NCBI RefSeq assembly: GCF_000422945.1
Contig: NZ_AUHA01000002.1
Location: 124,001-188,000, forward strand
Source of the DNA: Daejeonella oryzae DSM 19973
GTDB lineage: Bacteria > Bacteroidota > Bacteroidia > Sphingobacteriales > Sphingobacteriaceae
Direction: 5' to 3'
DNA length: 64,000 bases
The notes under the pieces were generated by a model. The model worked only from the letters and a program-made list of their open reading frames with translations. It had not been told where the DNA came from and did no database searches. This document shows positions 44,092 through 55,087 of this stretch, in pieces (the first letter of the stretch is position 1; every line of letters begins with the position of its first letter). Both the position numbers and the translations under genes were made by a program.

Positions 44092-44987
44092 TACCAGTCT
44101 AACATTTCAAGGATGCGGTTTAAATCATCTTCAGACATAAAAGGAATTTCAATGGCACCGGTTCCTTTGTCCTGAACTTTCAGCTTTACCCGGGTTCCAA
44201 ATTTGGAAGCAAGATCATCTTCAATTTTTTGAAACTGAAATGACATCACTTTTGGCTTAACCGAAGGGTTAGATTTACCGTCCTTCTGTAATTGTCTAAC
44301 CAATTCTTCAACCTTACGAACAGAAAGGCCTTCCTTAATTATTTGCTTATGAATATACAATTGCTTTTCTACATCTTCAACAGATATTAAAGCACGGGCA
44401 TGGCCCATAGAAATTTCGCTATCGCGGATTGATGCCTGGATTGATGGAGGAAGTTTGAGTAAGCGCAGATAATTTGTAATGGTCGAACGGCTTTTGCTAA
44501 CCCTGTCGCCCAACTCATCCTGCTTCAAGCTGCATTCTTCAATCATTCGCTGAAAGCTGATAGCCACCTCAATTGCATTCAGATTTTCACGCTGAATGTT
44601 TTCTATCAGGGCCATTTCAAGCATCTGCTGATCATTGGCCGTACGAACGTACGCCGGAACCTCTGATAAACCAGCCATTTTTGAAGCTCTTAATCGTCGC
44701 TCTCCGGAAATTAGCTGATAATTATTCTGGCCAACCTTTCTAACGGTAATTGGCTGAATCAGTCCCTGCAGTTTTATAGAATCTGATAATTCCTGTAAAG
44801 CTTCGGCCGCAAATTCAGAACGCGGCTGAAATGGGTTAACCTCTACCATGTTAATTTTAACATGGCTGATAGTTCCCAATGAAGCACCTTCGTTACTTAC
44901 CTGCTGCCTGTTGCTCTGAACAATTTCGGTATCATCCAATAAAGCACTTAATCCTTTTCCTAATCCTGTTTTTTTCTGATACGTCAT
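44091..44987 (-). CDS. parB: Chromosome-partitioning protein ParB
   Basis: 298 aa; KTGLGKGLSALL start, CTPase box QLISGERRLRASK, ENIQRENLN, HTH LGDRVSKSRSTITNYLRLL and C-terminal dimer domain. Binds parS and works with ParA encoded 3 nt upstream. No parS palindrome was noticed nearby. Confidence 0.96.
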   Translation of the reverse strand: MTYQKKTGLGKGLSALLDDTEIVQSNRQQVSNEGASLGTISHVKINMVEVNPFQPRSEFAAEALQELSDSIKLQGLIQPITVRKVGQNNYQLISGERRLRASKMAGLSEVPAYVRTANDQQMLEMALIENIQRENLNAIEVAISFQRMIEECSLKQDELGDRVSKSRSTITNYLRLLKLPPSIQASIRDSEISMGHARALISVEDVEKQLYIHKQIIKEGLSVRKVEELVRQLQKDGKSNPSVKPKVMSFQFQKIEDDLASKFGTRVKLKVQDKGTGAIEIPFMSEDDLNRILEMLDW

Positions 44988-44990
44988 TTG

Positions 44991-45794
44991 TTATACTATT
45001 GCTTCTTTCACAGCATCTTCTTCTGATACCATCCCGTTTTTTTGGATAATTTCACGGGCTAAATTGAGATAATTAATTGCGCCTTTGCAATTGGCATCAT
45101 GCATAATTACAGACACTCCATAGCTTGGAGCTTCACTCAGGCGGGTATTGCGCTGAATAATGGTTTTAAATACCAGATCCTGAAAATGAGTTTTAACCTC
45201 TTCTACTACCTGATTAGATAAACGCAGACGCACATCATACATTGTCAGCAAAATCCCTTCAATTTCCAGAGCAGTGTTCAGGCGGTTCTGAACAATCTTA
45301 ATGGTATTCAATAATTTCCCTAAACCTTCTAATGCAAAGTATTCACATTGAACCGGAATTATTACCGAATCAGCTGCGCTTAATGCATTAATAGTAATCA
45401 GTCCCAATGATGGAGAACAGTCGATAATAATAAAATCATATTCATCCCGCACTTTCTCCAGAACCGCTCTCATTTTGTATTCACGGTCAACCAGATTGAT
45501 CATTTCAATTTCGGCTCCTACCAGATCGATATGTGCCGGAAGCAGAAATAAATTAGGCGTATTGGTTTTCTGAATAGCATCATGAGGATCAATTTCGTTG
45601 ATGATACATTCATAGATGCTTGCTTTTATAGTGCGGGGATCGAAGCCGATTCCAGAGGTTGTATTGGCCTGCGGATCTGCATCGATTAATAGTGTACGAT
45701 ATTCTAAAACAGCTAAACTAGCCGCCAGATTGATGGATGATGTTGTTTTACCCACACCGCCTTTCTGGTTAGCTAACGCGATTATTTTACTCAT
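44991..45794 (-). CDS. parA: Chromosome-partitioning ATPase ParA/Soj
   Basis: 267 aa; deviant Walker A KGGVGKTTSSINLA, DADPQANTTSG, IIDCSPSLGL and QCEYFALEGLG. First gene of the par operon; the 170-nt upstream region is shared with the divergent reductase gene. Confidence 0.96.
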   Translation of the reverse strand: MSKIIALANQKGGVGKTTSSINLAASLAVLEYRTLLIDADPQANTTSGIGFDPRTIKASIYECIINEIDPHDAIQKTNTPNLFLLPAHIDLVGAEIEMINLVDREYKMRAVLEKVRDEYDFIIIDCSPSLGLITINALSAADSVIIPVQCEYFALEGLGKLLNTIKIVQNRLNTALEIEGILLTMYDVRLRLSNQVVEEVKTHFQDLVFKTIIQRNTRLSEAPSYGVSVIMHDANCKGAINYLNLAREIIQKNGMVSEEDAVKEAIV

Positions 45795-45971
45795 AATCAG
45801 AAATAATATTTACAAATAAGTGATAATTAAAAATAGAAAACCATAATCTTTAAGCCAATCAAAATGCTATTTTTGACGCCTGAAGCGGCCTTTTTACCAA
45901 CCGACTAAGATACTAACTTTAAACAATTTAATCCGCGGGGCGTCAGTTCGTTTTGCACATCTTATTAACAA

Positions 45972-46493
45972 ATGACAACCATCATTGCCAGCACAAACCG
46001 CCCCGGAAGCAATACTCTGTTAATGTCCCAGCATTATCAAAAGGTATTGGATCAAAAAGGATATCCTTCCGAAATCTTATCCTTAACGGATCTTCCGGAC
46101 AATTTTCTGGCTTCGGATATGTACGGTCAGCGAAGTGAGGAGTTTCAGATTATTCAGAACAAAATCAGCGCAAGCACCAAGTTTATATTCGTTATCCCCG
46201 AATATAATGGCAGTTTTCCGGGAGTATTAAAGGCATTTATTGACGGTTGTAAATTCCCTGATAGCTTTTATGGCAAAAAGGTGGCATTAGTTGGATTGTC
46301 ATCCGGAAAATATGGCAATGTACGCGGTGTAGAGCATTTCACCGGTATCTGTCATTATATTCACATGCATGTAATGCCTCTTCGGTTACATATCCCTGCA
46401 ATAGATAAAGAAATAGATGCAAACGGTAATTTAATTAAGGAAGATACCCTGCGTTTCATTGATCAGCAGGCAGAGCAATTTATATCGTTCTAA
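45972..46493 (+). CDS. NAD(P)H-dependent FMN reductase-like protein
   Basis: Flavodoxin-like fold, 173 aa: IIASTNRPGSNTLLMSQHY (phosphate loop), VIPEYNGSFPGVLKAFIDG (flavin-binding) and GLSSGKYGNVRG. Reduces flavin or quinone-like substrates; physiological partner unknown. Confidence 0.9.
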   Translation: MTTIIASTNRPGSNTLLMSQHYQKVLDQKGYPSEILSLTDLPDNFLASDMYGQRSEEFQIIQNKISASTKFIFVIPEYNGSFPGVLKAFIDGCKFPDSFYGKKVALVGLSSGKYGNVRGVEHFTGICHYIHMHVMPLRLHIPAIDKEIDANGNLIKEDTLRFIDQQAEQFISF

Positions 46494-46501
46494 AAATACT
46501 G

Positions 46502-47428
46502 CTAAACGTTAAATTTAATCCATCCTTCTCCCTCATATCCAAACACAAATTGTTTGGGATTAATAATCTCGGCCAAAATTTCTATACTATCAGTAATTCT
46601 TGGGCCGGGTCTGTTAAAATAATGATCTCCGTCGGCAATGTAAATCCGGTTGTTTTGCACTGCACTTAATTCAGACCATCCTTCCATCTCAAGCAATAAA
46701 TTTATCTCCTGTAACGTCCGAGGCATGGAAAATCCACAGGGCATTATTACAATAATATCCGGATTTTCTTCTCGTATCTGATCAAAACCGATATATGGTG
46801 AATGCTCTCCTTCTTTACTAAGAACCGGATTTCCGCCTGCGATATGAATCAAACCCGGGTTCCAGTTTCCGGCAGTCATTAAAGGCTGAATCCATTCTAT
46901 GCAAACAACCTTTGGTTTATTTTCAATAAATTTAAGCTTATGGCGAATAATATCGATGCGTTCCTCCATCTCCTCTATCAGTGCTTCTGCCCGGTCAGAC
47001 ACTGAAAAAAATGATCCCATTCTCCTTATATCTCCAAAAATATCTTGAAGGCTTGCTGGTTTTAATGAAATCAGCTCCACATTTTTATCTGTAAATTCCC
47101 TCATCGCAGCCTCTACATCATTTAAAGAAACCGCACAAACCGCACATTGATCCTGGGTTATGATCACATCCGGAGCCAGTTCCCTGATCATGTTTTTATT
47201 GAGCGAATAGATTGAGAGACCATCCGACAATATATCTTTCAATTGGTTATCAATGCCTTGACTTGAATTTCCCTGATCTAAATTTGATGAAGTACAAACC
47301 GGAAGATGATGAATACTCTCGGGATAATTGCATTTATGAGAGCGGCCAACCAGATTATCTCCCAATCCTAAGGCAACAATAATTTCTGTAGCCGCAGGTA
47401 ATAGAGAGATTATTTTTTTATGAGTCAT
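46502..47428 (-). CDS. ABC-type cobalamin/Fe3+-siderophore binding protein (BtuF-like)
   Basis: Start set at ATG 47428 (MTHKKIISLLPAATEIIVALG); the frame opens further to 47467. Two-lobed class III binding fold: CAVCAVSLNDVEAAM, VCIEWIQPLMTAGNW, DIIVIMPCGF and NRPGPRI. No signal peptide, so this BtuF-like protein may act in the cytosol or be exported by another route. Divergent from the peptide-binding lipoprotein gene. Confidence 0.85.
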   Translation of the reverse strand: MTHKKIISLLPAATEIIVALGLGDNLVGRSHKCNYPESIHHLPVCTSSNLDQGNSSQGIDNQLKDILSDGLSIYSLNKNMIRELAPDVIITQDQCAVCAVSLNDVEAAMREFTDKNVELISLKPASLQDIFGDIRRMGSFFSVSDRAEALIEEMEERIDIIRHKLKFIENKPKVVCIEWIQPLMTAGNWNPGLIHIAGGNPVLSKEGEHSPYIGFDQIREENPDIIVIMPCGFSMPRTLQEINLLLEMEGWSELSAVQNNRIYIADGDHYFNRPGPRITDSIEILAEIINPKQFVFGYEGEGWIKFNV

Positions 47429-47514
47429 TAATGATTTAATTTGTGCAAATGTACAAATCAGCAGCAAGGCTTTTTATCCTCATGCAAAAGTGCTCCAAAT
47501 TATATTTAATATTC

Positions 47515-49152
47515 ATGCATAATTTCCCCAGATTAATAATTACCCTAATCGCTAGCTTATCCTTTTTCTTAAATTCATGCAATTCAATTTCTGAAAACCC
47601 GGATAAAAAAGTATTTAACATAAACTTAAATGATGGTTTAACATCTCTGGATCCGGCTTTTGCCCGTAACCAGAATGCGCTTTGGATGGTTAATCAACTA
47701 TTTAATGGCCTGGTGCAGGTTGATGATGATTTGAATACCATACCTGCAATCGCCAAAAGCTGGGAAATATCGCCTGACGGAAAAAGCTATACTTTTCATC
47801 TCCGCCAGGATGTATATTTCCATGACGATCCTTTATTTCCTTCAGGAAAAGGCAGAAAAGTGATAGCGGCAGATTTTGTCTACAGCTTTAATCGAATTCT
47901 CGATCCAAAAGTTGCTTCCTCAGGCGCCTGGATTTTCAACGACAAACTTAGCGGAGAGAATGCATTTTCGGCTCCCAATGACAGCACGCTGATCATTGAA
48001 TTAATTAAACCATTTACACCCTTCTTAAGCATGTTAACTGCTCAGTACTGTTCTGTAGTTCCGCATGAAATCACAGAACATTACGGAAAAGATTTCCGGA
48101 ATCATCCCATCGGTACCGGGCCATTCAAGTTTAAGCACTGGAAAGAGGGCGAAATTATGGTATTTCTAAAGAACGAAAACTATTGGGAAAAAGAAGGCAG
48201 CGAACAACTCCCTTATATGGATGCCATCCGCTCTACCTTTATTTCTGATAAGCAAACTGCTTTTATGGAATTCATTAAAAAGAATATTGACTTTTTTAAC
48301 GGGATAGACGGAAGCTACCGCGATGATATTTTAACCAAATCAGGAAAAATGACCCGTAAATACGAAGGCAAATTTCAGCTGCGCACCGGGCCGTATTTAA
48401 ATACAGAATATATTGGAATTCTGGTGGACAGTACAATGCCCATCGTAAAAAACTCGCCGCTTAAAAACAGAAAAATAAGGCAAGCCATTAATTACGCCAT
48501 TGATCGCAAAAAAATGGTAAAATATCTGCGAAACAGCATTGGCACGCCCGGTCATGCAGGTTTTATTCCCCAGGGAATGCCCGGATTTGATATGCAGGCT
48601 GTAAAAGGGTATGAATACAATCCGGAAATGGCCCGGAAATTATTGGCGGAAGCCGGTTTCCCTAATGGAAAAGGCTTGAAGGAAATTAAGTTACAAACGT
48701 CAACAACCTATAAAGACCTGATTGAATTTGTGCAGGGAGAATTGAATGCACTGGGCATTAAATGCAAGGTTGAAGTAAATCAGACATCAAGTTTAAGGGA
48801 GATGATCGCTAAAAAGAGCGTGAACTTTTTCAGAGGTTCATGGATTGCCGATTATCCTGATGCCGAAAATTATCTATCCGTATTCTACTCTAAAAACTTT
48901 GTGCCCATTGGCCCGAATTATACCAGCTTTAAAAGCAAGAAATTTGATGAGCTCTTTGAGCGTTCTTTTGCCGAAAAAGATGAGCAGAAACGCTATGCAC
49001 TTTATCGCGAAATGGATAATCTGGTTATGCAGGAATCGCCGGTGATTATTCTGTTTTATGATCAGCTTATCAATTTATATCAAAACAACATTAGCGGAAT
49101 GAGTAATAATGCTCAAAATCTGCTGATTCTTAAAAAGGTAAAAAAGGAATAA
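47515..49152 (+). CDS. Oligopeptide ABC transporter binding lipoprotein (SBP_bac_5)
   Basis: Start set at ATG 47515: MHNFPRLIITLIASLSFFLNSC gives a clean lipoprotein signal (C22); the open frame starts at 47443. Family 5 binding protein: SLDPAFARNQNALWMVNQLFNGL, AKSWEISPDGKSYTFHLRQDVYF, GTGPFKFKHWKEGE, RQAINYAIDRKKMV. Binds peptides or similar ligands. No permease gene is adjacent. Confidence 0.88.
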   Translation: MHNFPRLIITLIASLSFFLNSCNSISENPDKKVFNINLNDGLTSLDPAFARNQNALWMVNQLFNGLVQVDDDLNTIPAIAKSWEISPDGKSYTFHLRQDVYFHDDPLFPSGKGRKVIAADFVYSFNRILDPKVASSGAWIFNDKLSGENAFSAPNDSTLIIELIKPFTPFLSMLTAQYCSVVPHEITEHYGKDFRNHPIGTGPFKFKHWKEGEIMVFLKNENYWEKEGSEQLPYMDAIRSTFISDKQTAFMEFIKKNIDFFNGIDGSYRDDILTKSGKMTRKYEGKFQLRTGPYLNTEYIGILVDSTMPIVKNSPLKNRKIRQAINYAIDRKKMVKYLRNSIGTPGHAGFIPQGMPGFDMQAVKGYEYNPEMARKLLAEAGFPNGKGLKEIKLQTSTTYKDLIEFVQGELNALGIKCKVEVNQTSSLREMIAKKSVNFFRGSWIADYPDAENYLSVFYSKNFVPIGPNYTSFKSKKFDELFERSFAEKDEQKRYALYREMDNLVMQESPVIILFYDQLINLYQNNISGMSNNAQNLLILKKVKKE

Positions 49153-49160
49153 ATTAAGAA

Positions 49161-49193
49161 CAAAAAAAGCCGGTTCCATAAAGGAACCGACTT
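49161..49193 (-). terminator. Terminator of the receptor gene at 49264
   Basis: AAGCCGGTTCC (49168-49178) / GGAACCGACTT (49183-49193), one non-complementary pair near the stem base, T-run on the minus strand. Confidence 0.75.
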
Positions 49194-49263
49194 CTCAAAA
49201 CTAAAACTAAATTAATTACTTACTTTCTGTGTAAGAGATTGTTCAGGGTTTTATCCTGACAAA

Positions 49264-51729
49264 TTATTGATTTCCTGCACCCTGATCACCCTGCTTCAGG
49301 TCATCATTATTTACACGTTTTTTACGCTGGGTTGCATTGAAGTTCATTTTACCAAACTGCCAGCTAAAGTTTACACCCACCGAACGGAAAGGAATTGAAA
49401 AATTAGAAGACTGATTGAAATTCTGGCCGTTAATTTCTGATCTGAAATTTTTACGTTCATTAAACGGATCGATGATATTTAAACCAATGCTGCCTTTCTT
49501 CTTAAGAATTTCTTTCTTAAAACCGATGTTCCACATATTAAATCCGGCGTTTGTTCCCTGAGAAGTACGTCTTGGTGAATTTAAAATAAAGAATGTTTCG
49601 GCGATAAAGCCACCCTTGAAAGTCATGCTTCCGCTGATAAAAGCATTGTAAAGAACCTGAATTTCATCTTCAATAATAGGAGCTCCCAAAGAAGGAATCC
49701 GATCAATATTGTAGGTATTTAAATTTAAGTTTCCTCTTAATGTTAATTTCTGTACCGGATTTACCGAACCAAATAAATTCATCCCAAAAGAATTATTAGT
49801 ACCCACGTTATTAAATGTCTGAACGTTTACCGTATTGCCGGTTGTGAGATCTAAATCCTGAGTAATAAAACTTTCGATGATATTTTGAGTATTGCGGTAG
49901 TATAATGAAGCGTTAATTACTGTTGTTTTTACAAAAGTTGAATAACCTAACTCCACATTGTTAGATATTTCAGGTTCTAAATAAGCATTTCCTTGCGACT
50001 GGTTAATTGGATCACTTGAATTACGGAAAGGATTCAGGTAGAATAAACTTGGTCTCTGAATTCGCTTGTTGTAACTAATTTTAACTGTTTGAAAGTTTTT
50101 AAATGTACGTGATAAAGTTAAGCTGGGAACAAAATTATAATAGTCGTTCTCAAATGCAATTACATTACCTGACGATGAACTACCGGAAATTTTAGTGTAT
50201 TCTAAACGTCCTCCAACTTTTACTCCGTAATTTTTAGCCAGCGTAAAACCTAAAGTAGTATATCCCGCTGCTACATCCTGGTTATAATCAAAAATATTTG
50301 AGCGGTCCAGGTTCCGAACAAAAGAAGAACCTGCAAGCGTGTCAATTTCTGTATTACTGGTAATATCTCTCAAAATAGCTTTAGCACCCATTTCGAGTGT
50401 AACCTTCTTAAAAGGTTGAACATAATCAGACTGGAAAGTTACTTCCTGATTATTTGCGTCATTATTTCCAATCTCGTCCGGATTATTTCCTCCGTTGTAT
50501 AATGTCGTATAATCCTGCAGGTTTTTCCCCTTGGTTAACTGGGCAGCAAAAGAAAGTTCCTGACCTGCTTTTTTAAATTTACGGGTGTAATCTGTAGTCC
50601 AGTCAAAACCAGGCATAGATATTTCGCGGTCTGTATTGCTGGTAATTAATTGCTGTGCATTTCCAAAATAACGTGTTGATAATACATCTCCCTGAAATGT
50701 GTTGCCAAAACGGTTAAAACTTATTGAAGAATTTACAGCATTGAAATTATTAAAATCATAATCTGCACCGGCAGATCCTCTGAAACCTAAACGGGTAAAT
50801 TCGCTGGTGCTGGTTTGATTAAAAATGGGATTTCCTGAAAGATCTGTCTGACTGAACGCAACTTCACTATCCTGAGGCCAGGCACCGTGTCCGCCAAAAT
50901 TTCCGGTAAGGCCTAAACGGCCTTTTTTAATATTTAAATTGGCGTTCCCATTATTCTGGCGAGTACCTAAACCGCCACTTAAAGATCCGCTAACTCCTTC
51001 AACATTTTTCTTTTTGGTGATTATATTAATAATTCCTGAAGTTCCGTCTGCATCGTATTTTGCAGAAGGACTTGTAATTACCTCTACATTTTTAATCTGA
51101 TCTGCAGGAATCATTTTCAAAGCATCAGCCATATTATTGGCCATGGAGCCGGAAGGCTTTCCGTTGATCAGTACTCTTACATTCTGACTTCCACGCAAAG
51201 AAACGTTTCCATCAATATCAACCGATAGAAGAGGCACTTTACGTAATACATCGCCGGCATTTCCGCCACCAATAGTTACATCGCGTTCAGCATTGTATAC
51301 AATCTTATCAATTTTATTTTCGATCACTGCCGCCGCACCGGTTACCTGCACCTCGGCAAGTACTTTTTGGTTTGGAGAAAGAATAATGCGGCCTAAATTC
51401 AGATCCGGTTTTTCAAGAGATGTTTTTACGGGATCAATTACTTTGGTTTCGTATCCTAAAAAAGCAATAACAACACGGTAAGTTCCGGGAGCTATATTAT
51501 CGACTTTAAAAGATCCTTTGGTATCAGTTAAAGAACCATTGGTAGTTTTTGTGCCTCCGCTCCTGCCAACTGCAACTGTAGCATATTCAACCGCCTGCTG
51601 AGTAATAGAATCAATAATGGTTCCCGAAATTTTTCCGGTGATCCCTGGCGCCGCTCCTCCCACGGGTCCCTGCCCAAAGGAGGTACCTATATATAAAGCA
51701 AAAGTCAATAGTAAAAGTAAACGTTTCAT
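49264..51729 (-). CDS. TonB-dependent-receptor-like outer membrane protein
   Basis: 821 aa; signal peptide (LLLLTFALYIGTSFGQ), carboxypeptidase-regulatory-like domain (about 30-115), plug (about 130-240: GNVSLRGSQNVRVLINGKP, YDADGTSGIINIITKKK) and an outer-membrane-protein beta-barrel family domain to the end. The C-terminus is polar (DDLKQGDQGAGNQ). Single gene, ligand unknown. Confidence 0.9.
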   Translation of the reverse strand: MKRLLLLLTFALYIGTSFGQGPVGGAAPGITGKISGTIIDSITQQAVEYATVAVGRSGGTKTTNGSLTDTKGSFKVDNIAPGTYRVVIAFLGYETKVIDPVKTSLEKPDLNLGRIILSPNQKVLAEVQVTGAAAVIENKIDKIVYNAERDVTIGGGNAGDVLRKVPLLSVDIDGNVSLRGSQNVRVLINGKPSGSMANNMADALKMIPADQIKNVEVITSPSAKYDADGTSGIINIITKKKNVEGVSGSLSGGLGTRQNNGNANLNIKKGRLGLTGNFGGHGAWPQDSEVAFSQTDLSGNPIFNQTSTSEFTRLGFRGSAGADYDFNNFNAVNSSISFNRFGNTFQGDVLSTRYFGNAQQLITSNTDREISMPGFDWTTDYTRKFKKAGQELSFAAQLTKGKNLQDYTTLYNGGNNPDEIGNNDANNQEVTFQSDYVQPFKKVTLEMGAKAILRDITSNTEIDTLAGSSFVRNLDRSNIFDYNQDVAAGYTTLGFTLAKNYGVKVGGRLEYTKISGSSSSGNVIAFENDYYNFVPSLTLSRTFKNFQTVKISYNKRIQRPSLFYLNPFRNSSDPINQSQGNAYLEPEISNNVELGYSTFVKTTVINASLYYRNTQNIIESFITQDLDLTTGNTVNVQTFNNVGTNNSFGMNLFGSVNPVQKLTLRGNLNLNTYNIDRIPSLGAPIIEDEIQVLYNAFISGSMTFKGGFIAETFFILNSPRRTSQGTNAGFNMWNIGFKKEILKKKGSIGLNIIDPFNERKNFRSEINGQNFNQSSNFSIPFRSVGVNFSWQFGKMNFNATQRKKRVNNDDLKQGDQGAGNQ

Positions 51730-52003
51730 ATTTTGTGTTTTTGATAATTAGGCGCAAAGATAAACTGAATGTTACAGCCAAATATTAAAGAATAAGTTAA
51801 ATGCGGTAACATCGGGGTTACAGATCAACAGAATATACTAAACAGCTGCAGACTAGTTATATAGTATAACCAAAACGTTGATAATGAAAAAAAATCTGTA
51901 ATTGAAATTAACTCTTAGCTGTAGAAAGAGTTATTTAGTCTGATTTTTTGGAGGTCTGGGATATACTGCAGAAATTATTTCAAGAGGATAAATGCTTGAG
52001 AAA

Positions 52004-52036
52004 TTTCCGCCCCTCACATTTAATGAGGGGCGGAAA
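52004..52036 (-). terminator. Terminator of leuS
   Basis: CCGCCCCTCA (52007-52016) / TGAGGGGCGG (52024-52033) with a 7-nt loop, extended by T/A pairs; 15 nt after the leuS stop. Confidence 0.8.
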
Positions 52037-52050
52037 AGCAAATCAAATAA

Positions 52051-54900
52051 TTAAACAACTAAGTTTATAATCTTACCTTTAACAAAGATCATTTTCTTTG
52101 GAGATTTACCATCCAGGTATCTTTTGACATCTTCATTATTCAGTACAAGCTGTTCCACTTCTGCGCTTTCTGAACTCAAGGAGATATTCAAGTTCATTTT
52201 CATTTTCCCGTTGATGGAAACCGGATAAGCAAATTCATTTTCCACCAGATATCCGGGTTTAAATTCGGGATAATCTGCAAAAGATAATGTACCGGGATTA
52301 TTTCCTAACAGAACCCATAACTCCTCGGTAATATGCGGTGCATATGGGTGAAGAACGACAACCAGCTGCTGCAAAATTTCCCGTTTGGTACATTTTAGAT
52401 CCGTTAACTCATTTACGCAGATCATAAAGCTGGATACAGATGTATTAAATGAAAAACGTTCAATATCTTCTTCTACTTTACGGATGATCTTGTGCAATGC
52501 TTTGTATTCAGCTTTAGAAGGCTCGTCTTCTGAAACACGGAAGTTAAAGCTATCGTCGTGAAACAGTTTCCAGAATTTGCGCAAAAACTTAAATACGCCT
52601 TCAATTCCATTTGTATTCCAGGGTTTGCTCTGTTCCAGCGGACCGAGGAACATTTCATACAGGCGTAAAGTATCGGCTCCGTAACGTTCAACAATGTCAT
52701 CCGGACTTACCACATTGAACTTGGATTTGGACATTTTCTCTACCTCTACGCCGCAAATGTATTTCCCATTTTCAAGAATAAATTCGGCCTGTTCGTATTC
52801 AGGTCTTGATTTCTTAAAGGCTTCAATATCCAGAATCTCATGAGCCACAATATTTACATCTACGTGAAGCGGAGTTGTTAGATATTGATCTTTAAGTCCA
52901 TGAGAAACAAATACATTAGTTCCTTTACCCGCCTCATCTTTAATTCTGTAAACAAAATTTGATCTCCCCTGAATCATTCCCTGGTTAATCAGCTTTTTAA
53001 AAGGTTCTTCCTCGCTCACATATCCCAGGTCTTTTAAAAACTTGTTCCAGAAACGGCTGTATAATAAATGACCTGTTGCATGTTCAGATCCGCCAATGTA
53101 GAGATCTACACTTTTCCAATAATTGATAGCAGATTCGGGAGCAAAGACATTTTCCTCTCTTTCTTCGGGCGAAGCCATATATCTGTACCAGTACCAGCTG
53201 GAACCGGCCCAGCCCGGCATGGTAGAAAGTTCATATTCATAAACCTCTCCATTACCTTGTTCAGAAGAAAGAGAATATCGCCAATCCTCGGCTCGGGCCA
53301 AAGGCGGTTCACCGCTTTCGGTAGGCAAATATTTATCTACCTCAGGTAATACAAGGGGTAATTCACTTTGCTGAATCAGGTGTGGTAATCCATCTTTAAA
53401 ATAGACAGGAACGGGTTCACCCCAGTAACGCTGACGACCAAAAATAGCATCACGCATTCGGTAATTTATTTTGGCTTTTCCTGCATTTAACTCTTCTAAT
53501 TTATTGATCAATACGGGTAATGCTTCCTGATAAGAAAGTCCGTTAATCAGATCCGAATTAATATACCGGCCCTCTTTTGTCGGGTCGGCCTGCTGATCTA
53601 AATTTTGCTGCGCATCGGATATGGCCACAATAGGTAAATTATATTTAGTGGCAAACAGCCAGTCGCGTTGATCGCCTGAAGGAACAGCCATCACTGCACC
53701 CGTACCATATCCTGCCAGAACATAATCTGCAATCCATACCGGGATTTGCTGTCCGCTTAAAGGATGAATTGCAAAACTTCCTGTAAAAGCTCCGGAAACG
53801 GCTTTGGCGTCTGCCATCCGCTCCAGTTCCGATTTTTTCCTTGTCAGAAGAATATATTCTTCTATTTCTGCTTTCTGCGCATTGGTTGTCAGAGCGGTCA
53901 CTAACTCATGCTCAGGGGCAAGAACCAGGAAAGAAGCTCCATAAATTGTATCTGCACGGGTTGTGAAAACTTCGATGAACTTATCTTTATCAGCATCACC
54001 TAAATTCTCAACCAAGCTTGGGCTAAGGCTAAATTTCACCATCGCACCCACACTTTTCCCGATCCAGTTACGCTGCATTTCTTTGAGTGGTTCCGGAAAA
54101 TCAATACTATCCAATCCCTGCAGAAGCCTGTCGGCATAGGCAGTAATGCGCATGCTCCATTGCATCATTTTCTTCTGCACAACCGGGAAACCGCCGCGTT
54201 CAGAAAAACCGTCTTTCACCTCATCATTTGCCAGCACCGTACCCATTGCCGGGCACCAGTTCACCGTGCTTTCGCGAAGGTAGGTTAACCGGTATTTGAG
54301 CAGAATCTCCTGCTTTTCATTTTCAGATTTAACGCTCCATTGTTCTGCAGTAAAATACGGGATATCTTCATCAGAAACAGCCCTTACAGAATGATTTCCG
54401 CTTTTTTCAAACACTGAAATTAAAGCACTTATGGGTTCCGCTTTATCTGAATCCAGATTATACCAGGAATTAAATAATTGCATAAAGATCCACTGCGTCC
54501 ATTTATAGTAAGACGGATCACTGGTTCTAACTTCACGGCTCCAGTCAAATGAAAAACCTATATTATCTAATTGCTCGCGATAGCGGGCAATATTTGTTTC
54601 GGTAGTAATTGCCGGATGCTGCCCCGTTTGGATAGCATATTGTTCGGCGGGTAATCCAAAGGAATCGTATCCCATGGGATGCAAAACATTAAAACCTTTT
54701 AATCTTTTATAGCGTGCAAAAATATCTGAAGCAATATAACCCAGGGGATGGCCCACATGTAAACCGGCTCCCGAAGGATAGGGAAACATATCAAGCACAA
54801 AATATTTTGGCCTGGATGATTTATTATCGACTTTATATGTTTGATTTTCGGCCCAGAATTGTTGCCATTTTTTCTCAATATCCCTAAACTGATAGTCCAT
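52051..54900 (-). CDS. leuS: Leucyl-tRNA synthetase
   Basis: 949 aa class I synthetase. HIGH-type [14 protein letters not shown], editing (CP1) domain about 230-430 ([17 protein letters not shown], editing Thr/Asp region), KMSKS in [12 protein letters not shown], and C-terminal anticodon and tail domains. Bacterial-type. Divergent from ftsX over 187 nt. Confidence 0.97.
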   Translation of the reverse strand: MDYQFRDIEKKWQQFWAENQTYKVDNKSSRPKYFVLDMFPYPSGAGLHVGHPLGYIASDIFARYKRLKGFNVLHPMGYDSFGLPAEQYAIQTGQHPAITTETNIARYREQLDNIGFSFDWSREVRTSDPSYYKWTQWIFMQLFNSWYNLDSDKAEPISALISVFEKSGNHSVRAVSDEDIPYFTAEQWSVKSENEKQEILLKYRLTYLRESTVNWCPAMGTVLANDEVKDGFSERGGFPVVQKKMMQWSMRITAYADRLLQGLDSIDFPEPLKEMQRNWIGKSVGAMVKFSLSPSLVENLGDADKDKFIEVFTTRADTIYGASFLVLAPEHELVTALTTNAQKAEIEEYILLTRKKSELERMADAKAVSGAFTGSFAIHPLSGQQIPVWIADYVLAGYGTGAVMAVPSGDQRDWLFATKYNLPIVAISDAQQNLDQQADPTKEGRYINSDLINGLSYQEALPVLINKLEELNAGKAKINYRMRDAIFGRQRYWGEPVPVYFKDGLPHLIQQSELPLVLPEVDKYLPTESGEPPLARAEDWRYSLSSEQGNGEVYEYELSTMPGWAGSSWYWYRYMASPEEREENVFAPESAINYWKSVDLYIGGSEHATGHLLYSRFWNKFLKDLGYVSEEEPFKKLINQGMIQGRSNFVYRIKDEAGKGTNVFVSHGLKDQYLTTPLHVDVNIVAHEILDIEAFKKSRPEYEQAEFILENGKYICGVEVEKMSKSKFNVVSPDDIVERYGADTLRLYEMFLGPLEQSKPWNTNGIEGVFKFLRKFWKLFHDDSFNFRVSEDEPSKAEYKALHKIIRKVEEDIERFSFNTSVSSFMICVNELTDLKCTKREILQQLVVVLHPYAPHITEELWVLLGNNPGTLSFADYPEFKPGYLVENEFAYPVSINGKMKMNLNISLSSESAEVEQLVLNNEDVKRYLDGKSPKKMIFVKGKIINLVV

Positions 54901-55039
54901 TTCGCATTTCAGATAAGTTGCGAAAATACTAAAATCAAAACATTTTCTGAACCCAAAGCTGAATGTATCTGCTGAGGTTCTAATTTGGCATTTAACAAAA
55001 CATTAACACGCTTATTTCAACACTTAATCCTTTATTATT

Positions 55040-55047
55040 TACGTTTG
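55040..55047 (+). promoter_or_regulatory. -7 element upstream of ftsX
   Basis: TACGTTTG fits the Bacteroidota -7 consensus TAnnTTTG exactly and lies 40 nt before the ftsX ATG. No TTG at the expected -33 distance is seen. Confidence 0.4.
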
Positions 55048-55087
55048 TAGACTGAAATCTTTATTTTCGCAATTCATTTTAGCATTT

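Noticed and set aside
45795-45971. parS or origin near parAB
   Set aside because: No TTTCACGTGAAA-like palindrome found in the region, so neither is reported.
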